From contig JACCVA010000347.1 of assembly GCA_013698435.1 (NCBI GenBank), positions 1-6,593 on the forward strand: a stretch of 6,593 nucleotides of DNA, read 5' to 3'. Numbering within the stretch: the first letter of the stretch is position 1; the number at the start of each line of letters is the position of its first letter. The stretch comes from Nocardioidaceae bacterium. Its GTDB lineage: Bacteria > Actinomycetota > Actinomycetes > Propionibacteriales > Nocardioidaceae. The notes under the pieces were generated by a model. The model was not told the DNA's origin, ran no database searches, and saw only the letters and a list, made by a program, of their open reading frames with translations. The position numbers were made by a program, and so were the translations under genes. Shown here piece by piece: positions 1-5,847 of this stretch.

Positions 1-922
1 CGACGATCCGGTGGTAGACATCGCTGCGTCGATAGCGCGCCGGCCACAGCCTGCGCGCCAGCGGATGCTGCGCCCCGAACGCCTGCGAGCACCAGAACCA
101 GTCGGTGTCCCAGCGCCACAGATAGTCGTGGACGGTCAGCACGTCGCGACGACGCTCGCGGATCGATCGGTAGTAGATCCGTTGGCCGGTGTAGTCACTC
201 ACGCTGAGCAGCCCCGACTCGCTGATGTCGTCGACGAAACGCCCCAGCGTCAAATACGCCTCCCCGGGCTCGAACATCACCCCGTCGAGGAACTCGACCG
301 GCTCCGCCGCCCACTCGTGGCCGGTGCTGATCACCTCGACGGCGGCGGCGAGGTCGTCGAGGTCGTCGAACCGCACATGCCGCAGTGCCACGTAGCGGCC
401 GACGGGCTGGAGTTCGATGCGCAGCCGAACGGCGTACCCCAAGCTGCCGTAGGAGTTCGGGAAGGCGAAGAACAGGTCGGCGTGCTCATTGGTGGGTGAC
501 GCTGTGACGATCTCGCCGTCGCCGGTGAGGACGTCCATCTCGACAACGGACTCGTGCGGCAGGCCGTGGCGAAACGACGTCGACTCGATCCCGAGCCCGG
601 TGACGGCTCCACCGAGGGTGATGGTCCGAAGCTGGGGCACCACCAGCGGCATGAGGTCATGCGCGAGGGTCGCCTGCACGAGGTGCTCGTACGTGCACAT
701 CCCCTGCACGTCGGCGGTGCGTGCGGCCACATCTATGTCGAGGACCCCGTCGAGGCCGGAAACGTCGAGCCCGGGTGCGACCGTCGACGTGCGCGGCCGG
801 AACAGGTTGGAGGTCGGCTTGGCCAGCCGGACGGGGTCACCGGGGGCGAGGGAGCGGTAGGACGCCAAGAGTGCGGCGACGGCGGCGTGATGCTGGGTGG
901 CCGGGCCTCCTATTACCTCCAC
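1..922 (-). CDS. tmsA: FAD-binding oxidoreductase, TmsA/BfaA-like (10-methyl fatty acid synthesis), 3' end outside window
   Basis: About 307 residues are visible; the C-terminal third lies beyond the left edge. The protein reads as a DHCR24-like flavoprotein. A conserved VRLAKPTSNLFRPR block lies at residues 31-44. The FAD-binding PCMH core has LVVPQLRTITLGGAVTGLG at 93-111, followed by IESTSFRHGLPHES at 112-125. A second conserved stretch, HADLFFAFPNSYGSLGYAVR, comes about 25 residues later. In the TmsA/BfaA (Rv0449c-like) family, known from work on tuberculostearic acid, the enzyme reduces the 10-methylene group that a SAM-dependent cyclopropane-synthase-like methyltransferase adds to oleoyl phospholipid. 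The partner methyltransferase, and often a DUF1365 gene, would be expected just downstream, outside this window. The start is GTG at 922. An in-frame TAG at 934-932 excludes longer versions, no Shine-Dalgarno precedes the GTG, and a -10 candidate sits exactly where a leaderless mRNA would begin. The family is confident; the specific TmsA role is inferred from remembered motif similarity. Confidence 0.8.
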   Translation of the reverse strand, partial: MEVIGGPATQHHAAVAALLASYRSLAPGDPVRLAKPTSNLFRPRTSTVAPGLDVSGLDGVLDIDVAARTADVQGMCTYEHLVQATLAHDLMPLVVPQLRTITLGGAVTGLGIESTSFRHGLPHESVVEMDVLTGDGEIVTASPTNEHADLFFAFPNSYGSLGYAVRLRIELQPVGRYVALRHVRFDDLDDLAAAVEVISTGHEWAAEPVEFLDGVMFEPGEAYLTLGRFVDDISESGLLSVSDYTGQRIYYRSIRERRRDVLTVHDYLWRWDTDWFWCSQAFGAQHPLARRLWPARYRRSDVYHRIV

Positions 923-928
923 CAGCGC

Positions 929-934
929 ACTCTA
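929..934 (-). promoter_or_regulatory. Candidate -10 element TAGAGT for the flavoprotein gene (leaderless)
   Basis: On the minus strand TAGAGT (934 to 929) matches the actinobacterial TAnnnT -10 pattern. It is followed by six bases and then the GTG at 922, the spacing expected when transcription begins at the first base of the start codon. No convincing -35 hexamer is seen about 17 nt upstream, which is common for actinobacterial promoters. The assignment rests on position and pattern only. Confidence 0.5.
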
Positions 935-944
935 GTACCGCGTC

Positions 945-998
945 CGGCAACCCTTGCCCGCTACGCGCCGCCCCTGACGCACGCTGGCGGCGTTGCCG
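945..998. repeat. Nested inverted repeats
   Basis: CGGCAAC at 945-951 is the reverse complement of GTTGCCG at 992-998. Inside it CGCCGCC at 966-972 is the reverse complement of GGCGGCG at 986-992. The two right arms share base 992. The arms could form a bulged stem in RNA, but short GC arms of this kind arise often by chance in DNA this rich in G and C. Confidence 0.3.
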
Positions 999-1084
999 AA
1001 GCTCGAACGACGGCGCGCTCCGCCTTCGCATCGGCGCCTTGCCATCGCACGCCCTGGACGACGCTCGCCAGGTCAAACCTTGCC

Positions 1085-1106
1085 TGCCGCGGTACCAACC
1101 GTGGCA
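1085..1106. promoter_or_regulatory. 22-bp dyad, candidate operator or hairpin
   Basis: The left arm TGCCGCGGT (1085-1093) and right arm ACCGTGGCA (1098-1106) flank ACCA. Eight of nine positions pair as Watson-Crick and the ninth is a G-T, so as RNA it would be a complete 9-bp stem with a tetraloop. It lies about 70 bp upstream of the rightward -10 candidate. There is no T-run after it. An operator for a dimeric regulator is one reading; a structural or chance element is the alternative. Confidence 0.4.
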
Positions 1107-1175
1107 CTTGTCAGGACCCGATCGGGCATCGCCAGCCGGCCGTAGGGGTGGAGCGCCACCGGTACGCGACCGCCT

Positions 1176-1181
1176 TAGAGT
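1176..1181 (+). promoter_or_regulatory. Candidate -10 element TAGAGT for the phosphoribosyltransferase gene
   Basis: TAGAGT fits TAnnnT and lies 34 nt before the ATG at 1216, which would leave a 5' leader of roughly 28 nt containing the GGAG ribosome binding site (1207-1210). The hexamer is identical to the divergent candidate at 934-929. No clear -35 box is visible. Confidence 0.45.
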
Positions 1182-1215
1182 GGCAATCCCGCCACACACC
1201 CCGACTGGAGACGGC

Positions 1216-1770
1216 ATGACGACGCCCACCACCGATGCGGCTGCGGCCAGCTTCGCCGCCGAGATCTACGACGTCGCGCACCTCACCGGCGAGTTCTTAC
1301 TGCGCTCTGGCGTGACGGCAACGGAGTACTTCGACAAGTACCAGTTTGAGGCTCGCCCCGACCTGCTGCGACGGATCGCTGCCGCGATGGTGCCGCTCAT
1401 CCCCCCGCAGACGCAGGTCCTCGCTGCTCTCGAGCTCGGCGGCGTCCCCGTCGGCACGGCGCTGTCGCTGCAGACGGGGCTCGCGTTGGCGCTGGTGCGC
1501 AAGCAGGCCAAGACCTACGGCACCTGCCGGACCGCCGAGGGTCCCGTGCTCGACGGGAGACGCGTCACGGTCATCGAGGACGTCGTCACGTCCGGTGGTC
1601 AGATCGTGCTCTCGACACAGGACCTGCGCGACGCAGGCGCCCGAGTGGACCACGCGTTATGCGTGATCGACCGCGAGCAGGGGGGCAGCGCGGCGCTGCG
1701 GGAGGCGGGGGTGACGCTGACGGCGCTGTTTCGCGCCGACGAGCTTCGTGCCGCCGCCGGAGCCTCGTGA
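1216..1770 (+). CDS. pyrE: Orotate phosphoribosyltransferase-like protein
   Basis: The protein is a 184-residue type I phosphoribosyltransferase. In pyrimidine synthesis OPRT joins orotate and PRPP to give orotidine 5'-phosphate in the cytoplasm. Seen here are FDKYQFE at residues 39-45, the substrate-side motif typical of PyrE-like proteins, RKQAKTYGT at 95-103, matching the mobile-loop RKxxKxxG region, and the PRPP-binding signature VIEDVVTSGGQ at 119-129 with its paired acidic residues E121 and D122. Length is close to the usual OPRT subunit (about 180-215). The ATG at 1216 is chosen because GGAG lies 5 nt upstream and recognisable homology starts soon after. The frame stays open back to 721, but that part looks non-coding. 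No other pyrimidine gene is adjacent, so it may be a stand-alone or paralogous OPRT acting on another base; the sequence does not settle the substrate. Confidence 0.85.
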   Translation: MTTPTTDAAAASFAAEIYDVAHLTGEFLLRSGVTATEYFDKYQFEARPDLLRRIAAAMVPLIPPQTQVLAALELGGVPVGTALSLQTGLALALVRKQAKTYGTCRTAEGPVLDGRRVTVIEDVVTSGGQIVLSTQDLRDAGARVDHALCVIDREQGGSAALREAGVTLTALFRADELRAAAGAS

Positions 1771-1781
1771 GATGATCTCAC
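1767..1781. promoter_or_regulatory. Perfect 15-bp palindrome GTGAGATGATCTCAC at gene junction
   Basis: The arms GTGAGAT (1767-1773) and ATCTCAC (1775-1781) are perfect reverse complements around one central base. The palindrome covers the TGA stop of the pyrE-like gene and sits 29-43 nt before the peptidase start. It is less GC-rich than its surroundings, which makes chance less likely. It could be an operator for the peptidase-sigma pair. It is too compact for a good RNA hairpin (one-base loop), so a terminator is unlikely. Confidence 0.4.
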
Positions 1782-1809
1782 TTCGTCCATCGAGGGCTGG
1801 GGGCTCCAC

Positions 1810-3249
1810 ATGCGTCGTCGTACCGTCCTGATCGGGTCAGCGGTCACGAGTGCCCTGATGATGCTGCCCGGTGCAGCGGTGTCGGCCCCCTCGGCGGCAC
1901 CGGCTCCCGCCCCGTCGCTTCAGCCGGCAGCAGGACTGGGCGACCCCTACTACCCGCTCGACGGCAACCGCGGGTACAACGTGCTCGGCTACCACGTCCG
2001 GCTGAGCTACTTCGCCAGCCGGCAGACGATCCGCGCGCGCACCGTGGTCCGAGCGGTCTCCAAGGAGCGGTTGACGTCGGTCCACCTCGACCTGGTGGGG
2101 CTGCGTGTCGACGCGGTGCAGGTCAACGGGCGTCGTGCGGCGTGGACGCGTAGCGGGCCGAGCGGACACGAGCTCGTGGTCAGCCCGGCCAGGGCGGTGG
2201 CGGCGCACCAGCCGCTCGTCGTCGCCGTGAGCTATCACGGCAAACCCAGCGCCGAGGCTGACGGGAGCGTGCCGAGCGGGTGGTTCGACGCGCGTACGCG
2301 CGGCGGGGGCTTCATCGCCGGCGAACCCCACTCATGCACGTTCTGGTACCCGTGCAACGACCATCCGACCGACAAGGCGCGCTTCTCGCTGGCGGCGACC
2401 GTGCCACGCCCGTTTGCGGTGGTGTCGGTCGGTGCTCAGCTGAAGACGACCGCCGGTGTCCGCCAGGGTCGTGAGGTGAGGACGTTCCGCTGGCGCCTCG
2501 GTGAACGAACCGCCACCTACCTCACGACGATCTACATCGACAAGCTGACGTTCGAGCGCTCCCGCCTCGACGACGGGACGCGAGTGATCTCGGCGTACGG
2601 ACCGGACCCCGGCGCGGCCCCGCGCAACGAGCGCAAGCTTCCCGAGGCGCTCCGGGTGCTCACTCGTTACTGGGGCCCTTACCCGGCCCCCCAGGCCGGC
2701 GGCATCTTCGTCAGCGGCACCGTCCCCTTCTCGCTCGAGACGTTCACCCGACCTGTCTACACCGAAGGCGCCGGGATTCAGACGATCGTGCATGAGAACG
2801 CCCACCAGTGGTGGGGCGACAACGTCTCGGTGAAGCGCTGGCGAGACGTCTGCTTCAACGAGTGCCTCGCTTCCTACTCGCAGTGGCTGTGGGACGCCCA
2901 CAAGGGAACCGATCTCGATGCGCGTTACCGTCGCAACGTCCGTAGCGACGGTAGCTCCCTCTTCTCGTGGCCGCTCTATGACACCGGCGCCGGACACGAG
3001 TTCGACGTCGGCGTCTACTACAAGGGCAAGTACTTCGTGCATGCGCTGCGCAACAAGGTCGGAGATAGGCGCTTCTTCGCGGCGATGCGGGAGATCCAGT
3101 CCGAGAGGGCTGGCCGCAACATGTCGATGCTCGAGCTCCGAGACGCGCTGGAGCGCAAGACCGGGGTGGCGCTGACGAGCTTCTGGCGCGAATGGGTGCT
3201 CGAGACGGGGCGTCCGTCCAGGGCCAACCTCTTCCCGGGCAGCATCTAG
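1810..3249 (+). CDS. Exported M1-family zinc metallopeptidase (aminopeptidase-like)
   Basis: The 479-residue protein begins with a signal peptide: MRRR, then a hydrophobic stretch (residues 5-23) and an Ala/Pro-rich segment to about 40. RRTVL fits loosely a Tat motif, but Sec is equally possible. There is no lipobox cysteine. An M1-like N-terminal beta domain (about 45-250) precedes the catalytic domain. The gluzincin site is HENAH at 328-332 followed by 18 residues and E351, giving zinc ligands H328, H332 and E351 with E329 as general base. The usual GAMEN exopeptidase motif appears as SLETFTR at 308-314, keeping E310. YYKG at 403-406 matches the YxKG catalytic tyrosine motif (Y403). It is much shorter than the roughly 850-residue PepN type and ends soon after the thermolysin-like domain, as in compact actinobacterial M1 homologues. 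It probably trims peptides outside the membrane. The start is supported by a G-rich patch (about 1799-1803) and the signal peptide. The ECF sigma gene follows after 25 nt. Confidence 0.88.
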   Translation: MRRRTVLIGSAVTSALMMLPGAAVSAPSAAPAPAPSLQPAAGLGDPYYPLDGNRGYNVLGYHVRLSYFASRQTIRARTVVRAVSKERLTSVHLDLVGLRVDAVQVNGRRAAWTRSGPSGHELVVSPARAVAAHQPLVVAVSYHGKPSAEADGSVPSGWFDARTRGGGFIAGEPHSCTFWYPCNDHPTDKARFSLAATVPRPFAVVSVGAQLKTTAGVRQGREVRTFRWRLGERTATYLTTIYIDKLTFERSRLDDGTRVISAYGPDPGAAPRNERKLPEALRVLTRYWGPYPAPQAGGIFVSGTVPFSLETFTRPVYTEGAGIQTIVHENAHQWWGDNVSVKRWRDVCFNECLASYSQWLWDAHKGTDLDARYRRNVRSDGSSLFSWPLYDTGAGHEFDVGVYYKGKYFVHALRNKVGDRRFFAAMREIQSERAGRNMSMLELRDALERKTGVALTSFWREWVLETGRPSRANLFPGSI

Positions 3250-3275
3250 TGCAAAGCATCAGAGGACTAGTGCAA
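3246..3275 (+). repeat. Direct repeat CTAGTGCAA spanning the peptidase stop and sigma-factor start
   Basis: CTAGTGCAA occurs at 3246-3254 (containing the TAG stop) and again at 3267-3275 (ending on the A of the ATG). The copies are 21 bp apart start to start, about two helical turns, with the ribosome binding site AGAGGA (3261-3266) between them. The motif is AT-richer than the surroundings. It could bind a regulator, or be a short slippage duplication. No function is known. Confidence 0.4.
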
Positions 3276-4288
3276 TGACGACAGCTACGACGGGTCTCGA
3301 CCAGGACCCGCGGTTCGACGAACACCGCGGTGAGCTCGTCGGGTACTGCTACCGGATGCTGGGCTCGGCGTTCGATGCCGAGGATGCGGTGCAGGACACC
3401 CTGATCCGCGCCTGGCGTGGCATCGACGGGTTCGAGGGCCGGGCGGCCCTGCGGTCCTGGCTCTACCGGATCGCCACCAACGTCTGCCTCGACATGCTCA
3501 GCAGCCGCAACCGACGCGCCCGCCCGATGGACCTGTCGTCGGCTGCCTGGCAACCGGTAGAGGCGTCGCTGCAGGCCCGCCAGCCCGAAGACACCTGGCT
3601 GGAGCCGATGCTCGACACGCACGTGCTGCCCTCGCCGCTCGATCCCGCCGACGTGGCAGTCGGACGGGAGTCGATCCGGCTGGCCTTCGTCGCCGCGCTG
3701 CAGCTCTTGCCGCCGCGCCAGCGTGCGGTGCTGATCCTGCGCGACGTACTGCGGTGGAAGGCCGACGAGGTCGCCGCCTTGCTGGACTCTTCAGTCGCGT
3801 CGGTCAACAGCGCGCTGCAGCGGGCGCGGGCGACGATCGAGGTGCGAGCAGCGAGCGCGGGCGAGAGCTACGACCCGCTCGACGAGGAGCAGCAGGAGCT
3901 GCTCGCCAAGTACGTCGAGGCGTTCGAGAGCTACGACATCGACCGCTTCGTCGCGCTGTTGCATCAAGACGCCACCCAGAACATGCCGCCCTACGAGATG
4001 TGGCTGCAAGGTCCGGACGCCATCGGCGGGTGGATGCTCGGGCCCGGTCATGGGTGCCGCGGATCGCGGCTGTTGCCGGTCGTCGCCAACGGCGCCCCGG
4101 CGTTCGCGCAGTACCGCGCCAGCGGCCCCGGTGGTCGCCACGAGCCGTGGGCGCTGCAGGTGCTCGAGGTGTCCGACGGGCGCGTCGTGGGCATCACGTC
4201 GTTCCTCGACACCCGGCTCTTCGCGCTCCTCGGGCTGCCGGCGCGTCTCCCACGGTTGCGGGGAACTGCAGCGCGACATGCCGATTGA
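3275..4288 (+). CDS. sigG: ECF sigma factor of the SigG/SigX5 type with C-terminal SnoaL-like domain
   Basis: This 337-residue protein directs RNA polymerase to its own set of promoters. Region 2 lies at about residues 15-85 and includes AEDAVQDTLIRAW (35-47), the core-binding helix, and SWLYRIATNVCLD. A linker with a WLEP motif follows. Region 4 spans about 133-188, with LPPRQRAVLILRD and the helix-turn-helix ending SVASVNSALQRARATI. Residues about 207-322 form a SnoaL/NTF2-like domain (ELLAKYVEAFESYDIDRF, then SDGRVVGITSFLDTRLFALLGLP at 300-322), as in M. tuberculosis SigG and the TIGR02960 family. In related SnoaL-bearing ECF groups this domain tunes activity in place of a separate anti-sigma factor; no anti-sigma gene is seen here. 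AGAGGA sits 8 nt before the ATG. The 25-nt gap to the upstream peptidase suggests co-transcription. The family is confident; regulon and signal are unknown. Confidence 0.92.
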   Translation: MTTATTGLDQDPRFDEHRGELVGYCYRMLGSAFDAEDAVQDTLIRAWRGIDGFEGRAALRSWLYRIATNVCLDMLSSRNRRARPMDLSSAAWQPVEASLQARQPEDTWLEPMLDTHVLPSPLDPADVAVGRESIRLAFVAALQLLPPRQRAVLILRDVLRWKADEVAALLDSSVASVNSALQRARATIEVRAASAGESYDPLDEEQQELLAKYVEAFESYDIDRFVALLHQDATQNMPPYEMWLQGPDAIGGWMLGPGHGCRGSRLLPVVANGAPAFAQYRASGPGGRHEPWALQVLEVSDGRVVGITSFLDTRLFALLGLPARLPRLRGTAARHAD

Positions 4289-4308
4289 GCATGCACTTTC
4301 CCGCACTT

Positions 4309-4344
4309 GCCGGAAGAGTCGAAGGGGCCGGAAGAGTTGACGGG
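4309..4344 (+). repeat. Two tandem copies of an 18-bp repeat upstream of the DUF6986 gene
   Basis: GCCGGAAGAGTCGAAGGG (4309-4326) is followed directly by GCCGGAAGAGTTGACGGG (4327-4344), with 16 of 18 positions identical. The pair occupies the middle of the 89-nt gap between the sigma-factor stop and the DUF6986 start. The second copy contains TTGACG (4337-4342), which resembles a -35 box, but no TAnnnT lies at a suitable distance. Possible roles are a tandem binding site or a purine-rich mRNA leader; slippage is the simplest origin. Confidence 0.6.
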
Positions 4345-4377
4345 GACAGCCGTGAGTGAAGCGAAGGGGTATGCCGG

Positions 4378-5676
4378 ATGACCGGGTCCGACCACACCAC
4401 CCGCCTGGACGCAGACGCGCTCAACGAGCTCGACGCGCTCGTCGCGCCCGCGGACGAGCGGATGGCGCGGCTCTACCCGGGTGACCGCGGCCACCGCCAA
4501 CCGGTCCACACCGTCTACGTGCCCGCCGACCAGTTCACGGTCGCCCTTCCGGCGGAGTGGGGAGGGGCGGCGCGGGACGCCCTCGACGAGTTCGCACCGA
4601 CCGCCGCTGACCTGGCGAAGGTCATCGAGGCGACACCGGAGGCGGTCGAGGAGATCTGGCCGCTGCTGCTGGACAAGCTCGATCGCGAGCCGATCGAGGA
4701 CCTCCGGATCGACCTCGAGGACGGCTACGGATCCCGACCAGACGATACGGAGGACCGCGACGCGGTCGCGGCCGGCCAGGCGCTGGCCGAGCTCACGGTG
4801 GCCGGCGAGGGTCCGCCGTACTCCGGCATCCGGTTCAAGGCGTTCGAGGCGGCCTCTCGGCGACGCGGGCTCCGCACGCTCGACCTCGTGATCGGCGCGC
4901 TGTTCGACCATGGCGGCATCCCAGAAGGGTGGGTGGTGACCCTGCCCAAGGTGACGTCGGTGGAGCAGGTGTCGGCCATGGTGCAGGCGTGCAACCGGCT
5001 CGAGCGCGGCTACGGGCTCACCGCTGGGTTGCTGCGCTTCGAGATCCAGGTCGAGACCGCTCAGTCGATCCTCGACTGCGACGGGACCGCGCTCGTGGCG
5101 AAGCTGGTGCATGCGAGCGACGGCCGCTGCAGCGGCCTGCACTTCGGCACCTACGACTACACCGCCGCCCTGGGCGTCTCCGCCGCCTACCAGGCCATGG
5201 ACCATCCGGCCGCCGAGCACGCAAAGCAGGTGATGGCACTGGCAGCGGCCGGCACCGGCGTACGTGTGTCGGACGGCTCGAGCAACATCCTGCCGGTGGG
5301 TTCGGCGGCCGCGGTCCACCGAGCCTGGGCGCTGCATGCCCGCCTCGTCCGTCGCTCGCTGGAGTGCGGGTGGTACCAGGGCTGGGACCTCCACCCGGCT
5401 CAGCTGGTGACGCGTTATGCCGCGACGTTCGCGTTCTTCCGCCAGGGACTCGACGACGTCGGGAGGCGGCTGTCGGCCTACCTGGCGCCCGCGTCTGTCG
5501 ACGCGACGACGGACGACTCCGGGGGTGCGCTCGACGAACCTGCCACGGCACAGGCTCTGGCCAACTTCGTCCGGCGCGGGGTGCACTGCGGGGCGGTGGC
5601 TGCCGATGAGGTGGAGCCGCTGACCGGGGCAGATCTTGCCACCCTGGACACGTTGGCCGCCCGCCGGATGGGCTGA
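4378..5676 (+). CDS. DUF6986 family, HpcH/HpaI aldolase / CitE-like protein
   Basis: The 432-residue protein has the landmarks of the CitE/HpcH TIM-barrel superfamily, whose members cleave or form C-C bonds next to a carboxylate using a divalent metal. DLEDGYG lies at residues 112-118 (CitE has DLEDxV). FEIQVET at 221-227 offers E226 as a metal ligand, HFGTYDYTAALG at 255-266 gives D260 as the second, and GWDLHPAQL at 335-343 matches the IHPxQ motif near the active site. The protein is longer than CitE (about 270-300) and belongs to the actinobacterial group annotated as DUF6986 or aldolase/citrate-lyase-like. From memory, Streptomyces relatives lie near allantoin and glyoxylate genes, but no such neighbours are visible here. 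Start is ATG 4378 with AAGGGG about 9 nt upstream. The ATG at 4371 is in another frame. The substrate is not known. A coding-like segment follows the stop in the same frame. Confidence 0.85.
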   Translation: MTGSDHTTRLDADALNELDALVAPADERMARLYPGDRGHRQPVHTVYVPADQFTVALPAEWGGAARDALDEFAPTAADLAKVIEATPEAVEEIWPLLLDKLDREPIEDLRIDLEDGYGSRPDDTEDRDAVAAGQALAELTVAGEGPPYSGIRFKAFEAASRRRGLRTLDLVIGALFDHGGIPEGWVVTLPKVTSVEQVSAMVQACNRLERGYGLTAGLLRFEIQVETAQSILDCDGTALVAKLVHASDGRCSGLHFGTYDYTAALGVSAAYQAMDHPAAEHAKQVMALAAAGTGVRVSDGSSNILPVGSAAAVHRAWALHARLVRRSLECGWYQGWDLHPAQLVTRYAATFAFFRQGLDDVGRRLSAYLAPASVDATTDDSGGALDEPATAQALANFVRRGVHCGAVAADEVEPLTGADLATLDTLAARRMG

Positions 5677-5769
5677 TCGAAGCCGCCCGCCGCCAGCAAC
5701 GGCGGCGCCGAGGCGGACGCGAAGGTGCGCGAGGCCTCCCAAGCCATCGCCAGACTCGTCCGCTCCTGA
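5677..5769 (+). other. In-frame coding-like tail after the DUF6986 stop codon
   Basis: Reading on past the TGA at 5674-5676 gives 30 sense codons before a second TGA (5767-5769), ending in EADAKVREASQAIARLVRS, which looks like an amphipathic helix. By my count 28 of 30 codons end in G or C in this frame, against about 21 and 19 in the other two. That bias resembles real coding sequence in this genome. It may be the remnant of a longer C-terminus after a nonsense mutation, a read-through extension, a sequencing error, or chance. No separate start codon with a ribosome binding site is seen in it. Confidence 0.35.
5688..5707 (+). terminator. GC hairpin just downstream of the DUF6986 stop
   Basis: CGCCGCC (5688-5694) and GGCGGCG (5701-5707) form a perfect 7-bp stem with loop AGCAAC, beginning 12 nt after the stop. 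There is no T-tract, which is common for actinobacterial terminators but also leaves the call weak. A smaller stem, TCGCC-AGT-GGCGA, follows at 5774-5786. The hairpin overlaps the coding-like tail, so the two interpretations compete. Confidence 0.35.
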
Positions 5770-5847
5770 CCGCTCGCCAGTGGCGATGCACCGGGGTGTC
5801 AATTTCAAGCGCGGTGCTGTGCGGCAGCCCCTTGGGCGCGTGATCGC

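Larger units (their letters stand above)
923..1215. other. Divergent intergenic region between the flavoprotein and phosphoribosyltransferase genes
   Basis: This 293-bp stretch separates two divergently transcribed genes and holds no convincing gene. Open frames crossing it on both strands match no recognised protein and lack a ribosome binding site at their starts. It contains outward-facing TAGAGT -10 candidates near both ends (934-929 minus, 1176-1181 plus), a strong dyad at 1085-1106, a perfect 10-bp palindrome CCCGATCGGG at 1117-1126, and nested inverted repeats at 945-998. It probably serves as a shared regulatory region. No tRNA or other structured RNA was recognised. Confidence 0.6.

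Noticed and set aside
1117..1126. Perfect palindrome CCCGATCGGG
   Set aside because: It is only 10 bp and GC-rich. Such palindromes are frequent by chance in this composition, so it is noted with the intergenic region but not called as an operator.
721..1215. Upstream extension of the phosphoribosyltransferase frame to an ATG at 721
   Set aside because: The extra 165 residues are arginine-rich, antisense to the flavoprotein gene for much of their length, and unlike any OPRT. The ATG at 1216 has a good ribosome binding site and gives a normal-length protein.
554..1219. Plus-strand open frame opposite the flavoprotein gene
   Set aside because: It lies antisense to clear FAD-binding homology and continues through the intergenic region. 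It has no ribosome binding site and no recognisable protein features.
837..1232. Minus-strand open frame across the divergent region
   Set aside because: It overlaps the start of the pyrE-like gene and the 5' end of the flavoprotein gene in another frame. It is rich in arginine, and no domain or ribosome binding site is seen.
4337..4375. Possible promoter with TTGACG and a downstream TATGCC
   Set aside because: The spacing between them is 27 bp, and no TAnnnT sits at 16-19 bp, so it does not make a credible promoter.
4352..4381. Nine-codon ORF (GTG 4352 to TGA 4379-4381) overlapping the DUF6986 ATG
   Set aside because: The ATGA overlap resembles coupling, but the GTG has only a weak G-rich patch upstream and the DUF6986 start already has its own AAGGGG. 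Chance is the simpler reading.
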